Shown here: one piece after another, positions 1-11,369 of the stretch
How positions within the stretch are numbered: position 1 is the stretch's first letter
How the letters are laid out: the number at the start of each line of letters is the position of its first letter
Assembly: GCF_965363235.1 (NCBI RefSeq)
Contig: NC_134838.1
Location: 3,539,001-3,603,000, forward strand
DNA from: Mytilus galloprovincialis
Lineage: Eukaryota; Mollusca; Bivalvia; Mytilida; Mytilidae
DNA length: 64,000 bases
Direction: 5' to 3'
The notes under the pieces: generated by a model
Told to the model about the DNA's origin: nothing
The model's database searches: none
The model's input: only the letters and a program-made list of their open reading frames with translations
Made by a program: the position numbers and the translations under genes

Positions 1-212
1 TCTTTAACGTGCAAGTGATAGGGCTCTCTCTTAACATGGGTCAGCTATTTATCGTCCCCTTCCGACGGACTATCATCGTTTCCTCGAGACCATACTCGCA
101 AATGGTGTCAAGGGAGAGCCGAAAATTCAGTCCCTGAAATTTGCCTCCCAGACGAGAATCGAACCAGGAACCTTTGTGTTAGTAGTCCGATGCACTATCC
201 ACTACACCACGG
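1..212 (-). mobile_element. tRNA-derived SINE with a Deu-like core, cut by the window edge
   Basis: Read on the minus strand, positions about 212-130 resemble a tRNA: an A-box-like GTGGTGTAGTGGATAGTGC and a B-box GGTTCGATTCTC at the usual spacing. Downstream is a conserved-looking core with TCCGTCGGAAGGGGACGATA followed by GACCCATGTTAAG, which recalls the Deu-type core of metazoan SINEs. The tail runs off the window start. The anticodon arm does not fold cleanly, so this is a SINE head and not a working tRNA gene. The core assignment is from memory of the family. Confidence 0.6.
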
Positions 213-1371
213 CTTTTAAGAATTAACTGGTTGTTAGCTTGAACTATGGCAAATGGTGTGCAGAGCACTAAGTAAACTTGATCTTCATTTCCTAGAAGAG
301 GGCTGTTTAATTCCTTAATAGTCATAATACCAAATTGTATGTCACTCAGTCAGTATCTAAAAACTGTGCCAGAGTATAAAACACAACTTTAATAGAATTG
401 ATGGTAGATGTCAAAGGTGCTACTCTCTTTATTCCTATTCAACTCGATACAAGACACAGGAAAAAACAATCCTATTCTGGTTGGCTAAATGGCTACAAAT
501 TGTCAACACAATTTATAGCATTTTTTCCTCATTTATTCATTACACATAAACAAACATTTTAAAGACTTATAAATACATACAAACCAAGTACATTATTCAT
601 AAATAACGGCAAGATTTCCTTTTAAACCTGTTTAAAATATGTACATCTTTGCTAAACCTATCAACACTAAGAGATTAACTTTATTACTGATAGAAAATAT
701 TTAACGCAATGATGTAGTTCAAAATGGTATAGTCTTTGACACTACTTTCATGATAAACTGTATTTTGCAATTAAAGAAAATATCAGTCTATAAAGAAATA
801 GGAAAAAGTACAAATATTTATGAAAATAATCATTTAAAAATTCAGGTTGGATAAAAAGTAGAAAATAATAATAATCCTCCTAATGTCATACATGTTGACA
901 AAACAATATCAACATGTTATGAAGAAATTGTTTTCCCTATAATTAAGTATTTAAAAACTTATTTCATAAAACACACATAATTTTATCCTATGGACAACAT
1001 TTGACAAAATAAATATAATCATTTCCTCTGTCTGATTGTGTTTACATGAACAGATCCGCAACATCTATACTAAGTGAAAGACTGACATCAATGATGTCCA
1101 GGAAATAACTAGCTATCAAAGCACAATAAGTTGTAATAAAACACACCTCAGAAATGTAAAAAAATATAATTTGTGGGATTTGTACTAATTTGATTGATGA
1201 GTTTAAGATACAAGCGTCTCTAATTTCAATATAAACATCCATGTTTCAAATGTAACAGTTCAACTCATTCATACATACTTTATGTGCCTTTATCAAAACA
1301 ATTGGAAACGGTCACACTTTGGACATTTTTGCCCAGATACTAGCTTCCACAAATACACAAAACAAATAGAT
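213..1371. other. AT-rich stretch, probable 3' UTR and flank of the minus-strand small gene
   Basis: No coding potential is visible. On the minus strand, downstream of the stop at 1372-1374, AATAAA-type polyadenylation signals occur at 685-680 and 537-532, so the 3' UTR could end between roughly 660 and 510. Everything else is low-complexity AT-rich sequence. Confidence 0.35.
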
Positions 1372-1485
1372 TCAGTAATTATAGCCTTTTCTTTTTGCAA
1401 ATTCTTCTCTAACAGCATCTCTTTCATCCGGAGGAGGAATTGAAGGTTTAATGCCTCTGAACAATCTTTCCCAGCTTACACGATT
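1372..1485 (-). CDS. last coding exon of a small unidentified gene
   Basis: On the minus strand a pyrimidine-rich acceptor (ending CTTTACAG) precedes an open stretch of 37 codons and a TGA stop. The peptide begins NRVSWERLFRGIKPSIPPP and ends with DERDAVREEFAKRKGYNY. Its tryptophan, proline and charged pattern looks like a conserved C-terminus, not chance reading. The exon starts in phase 0, compatible with the phase-0 donor of the exon at 14142-14324, with which I pair it tentatively to give about 98 residues. I do not recognise the protein. The intervening 12.6 kb is repeat-rich and could hide further exons. Exon reality is well supported; the pairing is inference. Confidence 0.6.
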   Translation of the reverse strand, partial: NRVSWERLFRGIKPSIPPPDERDAVREEFAKRKGYNY

Positions 1486-1788
1486 CTGTAAAGATAAATA
1501 GAAACTATATCATTAAACTGTCATTTACATTGATCATTCTATAAATAAAGGCAACAGTACTAGTATACCGGTGTTCAAAGTCAAATCAAATATGAGAAAA
1601 CAAACTAAAACCGAGAGAAGCACATCAACTATAAGAAGAAAACAACAGTGCGACAAAAACAAACGCTAACATACATAGAAACGACATCTATGATATATAA
1701 AGCCTTATAAAATGTAAAAACACCTGCAACTCATAATCTCCGAAATACGTTTCTTCTTACCTAATGTGGAACCATATTAAAGTAGTTC

Positions 1789-1901
1789 TAGTCCGAGATT
1801 GCTCTGACGTCACGTCCAAACGTATTTTAACCAGACAAGCTTGGCCGTGGGAGCTTGTCTGGAAAGACACCCGTTGGTCGCCACTCAGAGCAATCTCGAG
1901 G
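1789..1901. mobile_element. 113-bp MITE-like palindrome with 11-bp target duplication
   Basis: CGAGATTGCTCTGA at 1794-1807 is answered by its exact inverse TCAGAGCAATCTCG at 1885-1898. Inside, CCAGACAAGCT (1831-1841) pairs with AGCTTGTCTGG (1852-1862). The unit is flanked by the direct repeat TAAAGTAGTTC (1778-1788 and 1902-1912), which reads as a target-site duplication. There is no coding content. Confidence 0.7.
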
Positions 1902-2230
1902 TAAAGTAGTTCATTTTAAATGACTGATGGAGATGGGGCTGATAATCTCCATTGATATGAGTAGTGATGTGTTAATACAACTACCTTTCAATTATCATTA
2001 GTATTAATCCGATCACATACAATGGCATTAACATTACATCCCAGCTCCTTTGTTCTAACAGGAGTGATCTGAGCCGGATCATCCCTACCAGATCACCCCA
2101 GTTTGAGTTTCTTTGTTATGCATGCTTTCCTTTGTTCTGTAACATTTTGGCGGGAATGTCAAATCCACTATAAAACTTATAATTAATTATACGGAAAAGA
2201 CTATCTATCAAAATTCACGTAGAAAAAATC

Positions 2231-2312
2231 CAGTGTATATGCTGGAATTCGAACTCAAGACCTTTAGCATATCAAGCCAAGATACATATACCACTACACC
2301 AGGATAACTGGA
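2231..2312 (-). repeat. tRNA-like SINE head or decayed tRNA pseudogene
   Basis: On the minus strand a TGGTGTAGTGGTATATGTATC A-box-like stretch is followed about 35 bases later by GAGTTCGAATTCC, a B-box-like sequence. The arms do not form a convincing cloverleaf. It lies in a repeat region between two inverted copies of TACATCCCAGCT (2035-2046 and 2846-2857). Confidence 0.4.
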
Positions 2313-2579
2313 TACGAACAAATAGTAATTTGACATACTTAAAGGAAGCAAGATCTTTTTATAAGTGGGGCGAGTTGTCAGACCATTATTCAGTGGGGTT
2401 TAAACCTTTTTCGTTAATAAGTGAGTTTTCAGACTGATTGGTCAATTTGATTTTACACTTTTTCAAAAGTGGGGCTAGTCGGTAAACAAGAGTGGGGGAT
2501 TTTTTATAAAGTGGCGATAGAGTGTGGGCCGATTGGCAAGTGGGCGATTTGACATTGTTTGATATCCACTCATAGTGTT

Positions 2580-2779
2580 TGGGGGTCATAAAGGGTATAC
2601 ATTATAAAGTAATATATAAAGTATATTGTTGGGGGTCATAAAGGGTATACATTATAAAGTAATATATAGAGTATATTGTTGGGGGTCATAAAGGGTATAC
2701 ATTATAAAGTAATATATAAAGTATATTGTTGGGGGTCATAAAGAGTATACATTATAAAGTAATATATAAAGTATATTGT
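2580..2779. repeat. tandem repeat, four copies of a 50-bp unit
   Basis: The unit starts TGGGGGTCATAAAGGGTATA and recurs at 2580, 2630, 2680 and 2730 with only one or two differences between copies, so the array is young or homogenised. Confidence 0.95.
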
Positions 2780-2858
2780 AATGGTTGTGTAGCGTTCTAA
2801 ACTAGATTTTATGAATTGTAAATGGTTTCTCGTCTAATCTAAAACAGCTGGGATGTAG

Positions 2859-2966
2859 AATAGTTATCCCATTCGGACTTGGTGTGTCAGTGTTAGATCA
2901 CCCTCTGGCCTCCGGCCATCGGGGTGATCTTACACTGACACACCACGTTCTTGTGGGATAACTATT
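2859..2966. mobile_element. 108-bp snap-back palindrome
   Basis: AATAGTTATCCCA (2859-2871) pairs with TGGGATAACTATT (2954-2966), and GGTGTGTCAGTGT with ACACTGACACACC further in. The loop region holds GGCC-rich short palindromes. This is the shape of a foldback or MITE element. No target duplication was identified. Confidence 0.7.
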
Positions 2967-3164
2967 AATGAACCATCTGAACCTAAGCAAATGTGTCAAA
3001 GACAAAAGCGTTTGTGTAACGTCCTCTATTTATAGTAACCATAACCACCTTTACTAGGAACAGAGGCAGATTTGAAATCAACCACTGGTCACAGTTACGG
3101 GATCATTTTGGCAGGGAACAGTGCGAGAAGTGGAAATTTGATTTAGATGCATGATTTTATTTTA

Positions 3165-3800
3165 TTAGTTGTTAGTATCATTCAAATATATACTTGGTGT
3201 CATTTTGTTGTTGGGATGTACCAGTACCTGTCAACGTCCATTTTTTGTCAGGAATATGACAGTTGTTAACCATTCGTTTGATGTGTTTGAGTTTTTGATT
3301 TTGCCATTTGCTTAGGAACTTTCCGTTTAGAATTTTCCTTGGAATTCTTGTTTTTTGTCATCTTACTTTTTGTTAGATCTATGTATTTCTATTGTATCCA
3401 TCGGAAGAGTTCAGCCTTTTTCAACTGATTTTATAGTTTGTTCTTATTTTGTACTGTTTCACCACTGTCCGAGGTTAGGGGAGGAATGGGCGCTCGCTAA
3501 CGTTTTTTACCCCGCCACGTTCAGTATGTGCCTGGCCGAGTCAGAAGCCTGCATTTCAGTGGACGCCGTTTGTTCCAGTGTTACATATTTGTTTCATACA
3601 TAAATTAGGGCGTTGGTTTTTCTCGTTTGAATTGTTTTACATTTGTCATTTCCGGGCCCTTCATAGCTGATTATGCGGTATGGGATTTGTTCATTGTTGA
3701 AGACCATACGGTGACCTATAGTTGTTAAATTTGGTGTCATTTTTGGTCTCTTGTGGAATGTTGTCTTATTGGCTATATACCACATTTTTATTTATATCTA
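3165..3800 (+). repeat. interspersed repeat family A
   Basis: It carries motifs found again at 4205-4440, 9890-12275 and, inverted, at about 22990-23190: CCCCGCCACGTT, CTCGTTTGAATTGTTTTACA, ATAGCTGATTATGCGGTATG and TGGTCTCTTGTGGA near the 3' side. Its 5' part also contains the ATTCGTTTGATGTGTTTGAG block shared with family K. No intact ORF; probably a non-autonomous retroelement copy. Confidence 0.65.
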
Positions 3801-4204
3801 CTCACAGTAATGGTTAGGAACAGTGGAAGAAAAGGTAACAACAACCTCTTACAATATTAGAAATCATGGTTGGGTACAATTGGAGAAGTGGGAACAACGC
3901 CTACTCATTAATTAACGGGGAACAGTAGATAATTGGAAACAACAACTGGTACATTTGTAACAGTAATGGATACCATCTTTGCTGGGAACAACCTTTACTC
4001 GTAGAAATGAATATCACATCGGCTTTGAACAGTTTGAGAGTTAGAGACAACCTCTGGTCACGGCAATAAAAAAAGTCTTGGACGGGAATAGGTGGTAATT
4101 GTCCAAAAACATTGGGAGCTGAAAAAAAATACTCTGGTAATGGTAAGAGGAATCAGCTTGGCTAGAACATTGATTTTGGTTGTCTTTGTTGCTATATATC
4201 ATAT

Positions 4205-4440
4205 GTGTTTGTGTTCATTGTTCTATTCATAATTCAGATAGTAAGTTTCCTGGTTCGAATTGTTTTACATTTTGTTATTGTTTGGCCTATTATAGTTTGT
4301 ATAGTTTGTATAGCTGACTATGCGGTATGGGTTTTGCTCATTGTTGAAGGCCCAATGGTGACCTACAGTTACCTGCTATGACATTTGGTCTCTGGTGGAG
4401 AGTTGTATCATTGCAAGCATACCACATCTGCATTTGTTGT
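4205..4440 (+). repeat. 3' part of interspersed family A
   Basis: It repeats the GAATTGTTTTACATTTTGTT, GACTATGCGGTATGGGTTTT and TGGTCTCTGGTGGAGAGTTG blocks of the copy at 3165-3800, and lies inside the 59-bp satellite. Confidence 0.6.
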
Positions 4441-5649
4441 ATTAACCTACAGTAAGTGAAATCATCTTCGCTGTGAACAGGGGAAGAAGTGGGGACAACG
4501 TTTATTCAAAGTTATCGAAATAGCTTTGGCTTGGAACAATGGGAAATGTGAAATAGAATACAACTTTTGGTCACAGCAACGGAAATCATTAAGAACAGTG
4601 GGATATATGGAATCAACATCTGATCATAGTACTAGAAATTATCTTGGCTAGGAAGAGAGGGAGTGGAAACAACTTCTGGACACACCGATAGGAATACTTT
4701 TGGACGGGGGTATGTGTAAATGGCTAAACTATTTCTTATACAGTTTTGGGAATCATCTTTACTAGGAACAGTTAAAGATGTAGAAACAAAAATTGCACAC
4801 AGTAATGGACATCAAATTGGATTTGGGCAGTTGGAGGTTGGGAAACGATCTCTAGCCGCAATAATAGATATAATCTTTGCTATGGACAGTGGGAGATGTG
4901 AAAAAATCTCTGGTCACAGTAATAGATATCATCATTGCTAGGAACAGTGAGAGGTGTGGAAACAACCACTCTTCGTGATAATTAAATTCGCATTTGCTGG
5001 TAAAATGGTGGTGCGGAAACAACCTCTAGTCTCGGCAATATTAAAAATCTTGGACGGGAACCGTTGGAAATGGCGAAACAGTAATTGATATCACATTGAC
5101 TTTAAACACGGGAGATGTGGAAACAACAGCTGGTTACAGCAACATGAGCAATGGAAATAATCTTGGACGGGAATAGGTGAGGGTAGCGAAATAACTTACA
5201 ACGTATTGTCCACAAACATAGGGAAGTAAACAAACCCTCTGGTGCAGGCAATGGAAATAATCTCGGCTACGATCCGTGGGGTATGTGGAAACAACATCTG
5301 GTCAGAGTTTAAAAGCAAATCGTATTGGCTTAGAACAGTGGGAGAAGTGGATACAATCGCCAACCTCTGCTCATAGAAATAAAAATCACTTTGACTAGGA
5401 GCAGTGGGAGATGTTTAAACAACCAATGTTGACGGTAATGGAAATCGTCTAGGTTTTTTAATGTGTTATCCAAAGGCCCTAAATATTAAGTCTTAATCCA
5501 TCAATCCGAAAAACAACTTCAAGATACTAGATGATTCGGTCAAGGAGTATTCCAGGCAAAGACTCAGGCGAATACGCTCTTTCCGAATGAATTAAGACCG
5601 TGTGATCATTGATCCAAATAAGAATTCTAAAACTGAGTTAGTCTACCAA

Positions 5650-5835
5650 TACACATGCTACACTAAATTGCAAATGTAAATGGGGAATGTGTCAAAGAGA
5701 CAAAAAACCGATCAAATAGCAAAAACAGTATAATGACACCAATGGGTCTTCGACACATGATTTTATGCTTTCATACTATAGGTCGGTGCTTCTCTGCGAG
5801 CACACCGGTTTCCTCCCCTTATAAAACTGAACGCA
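5650..5835 (+). repeat. interspersed family B fragment
   Basis: It contains GGGGAATGTGTCAAAGAGAC and CACCAATGGGTCTTCGACAC. The same family lies inverted at 6775-6910 and in a longer copy at 30355-30850. This pair flanks the reverse-transcriptase fossil at 5930-6765 in opposite orientations. Confidence 0.6.
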
Positions 5836-5929
5836 ACGAAATAGCACAAAAGTGTTGAAAGAAGTGTTTAACACCAATCAATTCACAAACCTGTTTCTAA
5901 GTCATCAACATAAGATTCATTGGTAATTC

Positions 5930-6765
5930 AAAACCGAGCTTCAAAGTTTTATGAAACTACCTATTCTAAAAGCGGCGGGAATGGGGGACGTGTTTTCAAC
6001 AAACAATCAACATTCCAAAGGGAACCAACTGTGTTCCTTTTCTTGTCGACTTTTTCCTTTATTCAAATGAGTCTGACTTTATACAAGAACTTATTTTTAC
6101 GAAGAATGAAAAGAAGCTAGCACTATCCTGTAACTTTACTTTCAACTACATATATGCTGTCCTCTCACTAAATTAGTGTGGTTACTATGTTGAACGCATC
6201 TATTCAATCAAACTGAAATCAAAGGATTTAACGAATACAGTTTAGTCTGCATTTGATTACATCTAGAAATTGACAAAATGAGTCGGTTGAGAACAAAATT
6301 TAATGACTAAAGAGATTTTAGCTTCTTAATTGAGAACTTTCAATTTCTATGTAGCAACATCCCAGCATCGCATCCGTATAGAGAATACAAATTTGCCAGT
6401 TAAAACGATGGCTTGATTTCCTATTATGATTTCGTTGATAGAGGGTTGCTGTTCACAAGAACATTTTTTACAAAGTCTTCCAAGTGATAAAGTCGAAATT
6501 ATCCTTTCGAAAACCTAAAGTACGCCAACTAGATTTGGTTGACTGTTGAGCAATATATGTTTCATAGATGACGATGGATATACAATCATCGCAACTGTGT
6601 AATCATGTCCTCTTCTTCCCCGAATTTGATCTACCTCATTTGACTCATCACGATTTTGTACTTACACGAGGACCACGACCGGTGCTACATCTGCTTAAAA
6701 TACCTTTCCGGAGCAACGGAGATTACTACAGGCAACAGGTGTTTGTGTTGCTCAGTCTTTAGTTT
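5930..6765 (+). mobile_element. reverse-transcriptase element fossil (Penelope-like or related), internally shortened
   Basis: Short blocks match the same element seen at 56120-58345 and 59557-61690, including a KFYETTYSKSGG block followed by palm-region blocks such as the VFNKQST stretch and, near the 3' side, the tail shared with family J. The mid part of the domain is missing and the reading is broken several times. The element class is judged from the RT blocks and is uncertain. An old, dead copy. Confidence 0.6.
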
Positions 6766-6774
6766 TTTATAAAC

Positions 6775-6910
6775 ATTGTGTTTTGTTTACTGAAGGACAC
6801 CTACGGGTGCGGGAGTTTTTCGCTACATTGAAGACCCATTGGTGGCCTTCGGCTGTTGTCTGCTTTATGGTTGGGTTGTTGTCGCTTTGACACATTACCC
6901 ATTTCCTTTC
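6775..6910 (-). repeat. interspersed family B fragment, inverted
   Basis: On the minus strand it reads GGGTAATGTGTCAAAGCGAC, then GGCCACCAATGGGTCTTCAA. It is the inverted partner of 5650-5835 across the RT fossil. Confidence 0.6.
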
Positions 6911-7424
6911 TTAATTGCTTGCTGGAAACATTCGGAAAAGTGTTAACATTCTCTACTCTCAATAATTGATATAATGTTGACTGGGATGAATGCTTACACT
7001 AAAGGAAATCATCATGGCTTTGAATAGTGAGAGAAATGGAAACACCTGCTCTCACATAAACGAAGACCTTCTTGGCTGGAATTAGTGGATAATGTCACTG
7101 TGGATACATCTTTTCACAAAAGCGGAAAACAGTTTTTCTAGGAAAATAGGCAGATGTGAAATCAACTTTTACTTACAGTAATGGAAATCAGTTTAACAAC
7201 ACAAGGAACATAGGCAGATGTGAAATCAACCTCTACTCCCAATAACTGGAAACAACCTATACTCACAGTAACAGAAATCTTCTTTACTAGGTACAGGGGC
7301 AGATGAGAAAACATCCTCTTCTCACAGTAATGGAAATCATTTTAACAACACAAGGAACTGTGGCAGATGAGAAACAACCTCTACTCCAAATAACTGGAAA
7401 CCACCTTCTCACAGTAAAGCCACG

Positions 7425-8077
7425 GTCACACCTTACCGGATAGCTCGAACGGACGACTTTTTTTTCAATCCGTTCTTATCCGTTAGCATCCGTCAAAACT
7501 TTGAACGGACGTCCAACGGATAAAATGTCCGTTGAAAGTCCGTTTGGCGTCCATTTTGTACGGTACTCGTCCGTTTCGTTTCCATTTTGTATCCATTACG
7601 TGTCCGTTATACATCCGTTGGAGGTCTGTATAACGAATAAAACGGATGATGAACGATCTGAAACGGATAAATGCAAATTGAAAATTCTTATTCAGACCTG
7701 ACACTGCCCTTTGGCGGAATTTTGAAGAATAAACCAAAACCAGTTACACAGAAACATTTTGAATATATATGTGATTTACATGTATTATTATTGTCGCCTT
7801 TGATTTTTCCGTATATCTTGTTCATCCGTCTTATCCAGTACGCTTCCGTTAGGTGTCAATTTTGTGCGGTACTCGTCCGTTGGATGTAGGTTCCACATCC
7901 GTTCTGTCCGGTCTGTTTCTCGTATGTTGCATATCCGGTGTGTGTCCGTTATGCATTCGTTACACATCCGTTTTATTCGGTCAGTACATCAACGGACTTC
8001 CAACGGATTACAATTTTGACAACGGACAACATTTATTTTCATCCGTTAGGCGTCCGTTCGTGCTATCCGGTAAGGTG
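7425..8077. mobile_element. non-autonomous TIR element E (copy 1), rich in TCCGTT motifs
   Basis: The left end CACACCTTACCGGATAGC, then GAACGGACG, is inverted at the right end as CGTCCGTTCG, then GCTATCCGGTAAGGTG. The interior is dominated by CATCCGTT/AACGGATG motifs in both orientations around a unique core containing CCAGTTACACAGAAACATTT. Short ORFs inside are by-products of the motif repeats. A second copy lies at 18310-19068. No transposase is visible. Confidence 0.75.
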
Positions 8078-8332
8078 CATTTTGGCTTGGAACAGTGGAA
8101 GATGTGAAATCGATCAACCCCTATTCTAAGTTTTGGCTGTGAACAGTGGCAGAGGTGAAAACAAATTTGATTCACAATCAGGGAAATCATCTTGGCTAGG
8201 ACCAGGGCAGATATGGAAACAACTTCTTCTCACAGTAAAGGAAATCATTTTGTCATGGAACAGTAGTAGATCAATGTGGCAATAACATTCACTCACAGTA
8301 ATCATGGTAATGGAAGAAATCTTAGCTGGTAA

Positions 8333-8614
8333 GGCAGCAACCATTTGATTTTCTGGGGGGGGGCTATGGTGTTTTTTTCTGTACAAACTTTTTTTTTCGC
8401 CTGTGGCGAAAAACAATCTATTTTTTTCGCGACAAGTCGAAAACAATTTTTTTCTTTCAATTTTAGCATTCCATATAGTGGCAGCTGAGGGTGAAACAAA
8501 CAATTTTTTTTTCTCAGAATCAAAAACAAATTATTTTTTTCTCCAAAAACTGGAAACAAACTTTTTTTTCCAAAAAAAACCATAGCCCCCCCAGAAAATC
8601 AAATGGTTGCTGCC
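8333..8614. mobile_element. 282-bp MITE with long TIRs and TAA duplication (Harbinger-like)
   Basis: GGCAGCAACCATTTGATTTT at the left is mirrored by AAAATCAAATGGTTGCTGCC at the right, followed inward by G-run/C-run and CTATGGT/ACCATAG. The element is bounded by TAA at 8330-8332 and 8615-8617, the target duplication typical of PIF/Harbinger elements. It sits inside the 59-bp satellite. Its poly-T interior creates meaningless ORFs on both strands. Confidence 0.8.
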
Positions 8615-8735
8615 TAACTGTGAGTGATGTGTAAAAACAACATCTCATAGTTATGCAAATTTTGGCTGGGATCTGTGGGAGATGTAGAAACAACTTCTCC
8701 TCGAAGTAATGGAAATCATCTTGTCTAGGAATAGT

Positions 8736-9889
8736 ATTGTGTTAATGCTGATAGAGAAACAAGAAAATACTTTGGTTCAACTTATTGTCTCAATGGATTT
8801 ATTATCAACCAAACATATTAATACACAACTAAACCTCATTTGTACTCAAATGTGTTATCATTAAAGGGGAATAATTGACCAATGTTCCTCTTTAATGTAG
8901 CTGATGATATATATTTTTCAAGATCAAGGGATCTCAGTGATAGTTCAAACAAATGTCAGAACCTTTTATTGTTGACTTTACAGTATGGCTTTTGGTTACT
9001 GTTAAAAGTTGTATCAGTGTATGATGACCTATAGATGTGTAAATCCACATCATTTTGACTTTAGTGGATACATGTAGTTGTGTCTTTTGCAATCATACCA
9101 CATACATGTACCATTTCACGTAAGTAACGAAGCACAATCATTCTTGAAAACAATATAACATGTTAGAATTTGGTGATGCTTGATAAAAAAAAATCAACTG
9201 TACATGTACAATGATCATGATGATGTATATAATGACTGAATAAGCTAAATATTTAATAGACATTTAGTTTAAAACAAAATCGCAAAAGTTAACTTAAACA
9301 AAACTATTTTGATTAAAATACTTGCCCAAAACTTGGAACAGTTTCTGTAATTTTCAAAATACATTTCACATCTACCTCTATCATAGCCATTATCTTCTAA
9401 ACATTGATATGACATTTCTTTTTCCTAAAATGCAAAAGATAAGAATATTCACATTCAATTTGACATTTCTATATTATACAGTGTACATATTATAGCAGTC
9501 ATGAGGCAGATAAAAATCAATATAAATGTTCAATAATTTGTCTTTAAATTTTCCTAAAAGCGATTTTGATATCTAGACTCTCCTTCTGTTGTAGACGTGT
9601 TCAGTTACATTAATTCATTACTCAAAATAGTTAATTTTAGATAAAAAATTCAACCATTCAAAGTGGGGGAAACAGTGGAATTCATGGACAAAAAAGAGGG
9701 GGAATATTTTCCATATGGTTTTCATCCTTTTTGCCCAAAAACCTAAGCTAACTAGTTTGCATGTACTTTACAAATTAAAACACCAAAGGTTCATGTGCAA
9801 TATGTAGTTATTTAAATATAATAAATCATGGAGGTAACATTAAAAACATAAAGTCAAATAAAAAAAGTAGGTGTAGTTCTGGTTTTATT
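8736..9889. other. AT-rich stretch without recognisable genes
   Basis: No exon-like reading, TIR or tandem array was identified. It lies within the putative long intron of the minus-strand small gene. Confidence 0.5.
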
Positions 9890-9943
9890 AAATATAAAAG
9901 GTCACAGATTAGGGGGAGGGTTGGGATCCTGCTTACATGTTTA

Positions 9944-11261
9944 GGCTTAAATTAAAATATTGATTGTTTGCCCTTTACCGACCGACCCTATAAATTCGTT
10001 GCGCCTGAAAATCTTTTATTTGTATTTACCAGCAAGATTTTATTTTATTTAATTTTTTCGTTCCTACCAAAAATCTTATATTTATATTTCCCGCTCAAAA
10101 CTATTTTATCCGGAATTCTCGGGTTTTAAATTTAACGTATAAGGTCAAGTCCGTTTGGAATCACCTGAGCGTTTGACATGAACACTTGCATTTGAAGTTT
10201 CAAAACATTTGTTTGAAATCGATGTTCAGCATGTGAACGCTTCCTGAAATCATGATATGACGTACGCTTCTCTGTACCTTTATACTTAAAGAGCAGGGTT
10301 TATTTACAAAAAAGTTCGTTTGATACAAAATTATCCACGGGTGTACAAACTAATTTGTAAACGGACGTTGTACCATTCTATGTAGGGATGGCCTTTTGTG
10401 ATCCGCAGATCAGGATGATTATGTTAACGATGCTGCTATATACACCTTATCGCTATTAGCCTACTCGGCCGCTTGACCTTTTGACGCATACAACAATCAC
10501 TTTTCCATTGTAGCATCAGATATTTTGTTTTATGATGTCAAAATTTTACGGGAACCTGGTAATGGCGGACAAATAGCGGTAAGGTGTATTATTTATATCT
10601 GATATGCATCAAAAGTGACAAAACCATGTAAAGTGGAGAATATCTGGCAGTAAAATCGCCAAGTTGTCCATACAGATCATTTATAAATGCGATGTAAAAT
10701 ACGTGACAATTGTCAGAGTTTTAAGTCTTGTAGCATTTTTATTGGAAACAAAGGCACACACGATGTTTTTAACACTCTAGGGACTTTTCTACTAGTAATA
10801 TATGTCTGCCCGGACATATCTTATCAGTACAAAGTTATCTTTTACAGAAAATCTTAAGGTAAGCATACAAGGTACGTAGTACAAAATATAAGTGCAAGTT
10901 CAAACTCTTCAAAGTTCCAGGCATATAAACGTTGAAGATATGCGGCACAGCTCTATATTTTGATATTTGAAAACAAAATAGTAGTGCATATGAATTAGCT
11001 TCACATTCTACGTGATATTTTTTTTTTAAACTAATGGTCCCAGAAAACTTATTTGCAAAAACAAAACGGACACAAATGACATTATGCAGAGTTTGTATCT
11101 ATAAAATAAAATATTATACCTACCTGCCTACCCATGACAAATAATATACCGAGCCAAATTATTTTTTGGGGGAAAAAAATAAAATATTTTACCTACCTAC
11201 CTACCCTGTTTCAAAACATAGGGTCGGAAAAGGGCAAACAAACAATATTTTAATTTAGGCC
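9944..11261. mobile_element. 1.3-kb TIR element with TTA duplication (Harbinger-like, non-autonomous)
   Basis: The left end GGCTTAAATTAAAATATTG is inverted at the right as CAATATTTTAATTTAGGCC, and the similarity runs inward over about 45 bases (GTTTGCCCTTT, CCGACCCTAT). TTA flanks both sides (9941-9943 and 11262-11264). The empty site is predictable because the target is family A (CATGTTTAACCC). No transposase ORF is present. A 148-bp MITE is nested inside. Confidence 0.8.
10441..10588. mobile_element. 148-bp MITE nested in the TTA element
   Basis: TACACCTTATCGCTATT at the left is inverted as AATAGCGGTAAGGTGTA at the right. The core shares GACGCATACAACAATCACTT and GGTAATGGCGGACAAATAG with a second copy at 13870-14040. 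Confidence 0.75.
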
Positions 11262-11369
11262 TTAACCCTGCCACATTCTTTATATATGTGTCTGTCTCTG
11301 TCCCAAGTCAGGAGTCTGTAATTCCGTGGTTGATATTTGTTTATGTGCTACATATTTGTTTTTCGTTAA

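Larger units (their letters stand above)
2990..8735. repeat. degenerate satellite of about 59 bp, broken up by later insertions
   Basis: A unit of the form GGAAACAACCTCTGGTCACA, then GTAATGGAAATCATCTTGGC, then TAGGAACAGTGGGAGATGT recurs with heavy divergence at about 2990-3160, 3810-4200, 4445-5460, 6955-7424, 8080-8330 and 8620-8735. The gaps are filled by other repeats: interspersed family A, a reverse-transcriptase fossil and two TIR elements. The divergence between units marks an old array. Confidence 0.75.

Noticed and set aside
130-212. Functional tRNA gene
   Set aside because: A- and B-box-like sequences exist, but the anticodon and acceptor stems do not pair well and the sequence continues into a SINE core.
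2580-2779. CRISPR array
   Set aside because: The 50-bp repeats are head-to-tail with no spacers and the context is eukaryotic.
7483-8129. Several ORFs of 60-84 codons on both strands
   Set aside because: They are by-products of the repeated TCCGTT/AACGGA motifs of TIR element E.
8126-8585. ORFs rich in K, F and N, including one of 125 codons
   Set aside because: They lie in the palindromic, homopolymer-rich MITE at 8333-8614 and its satellite flank.
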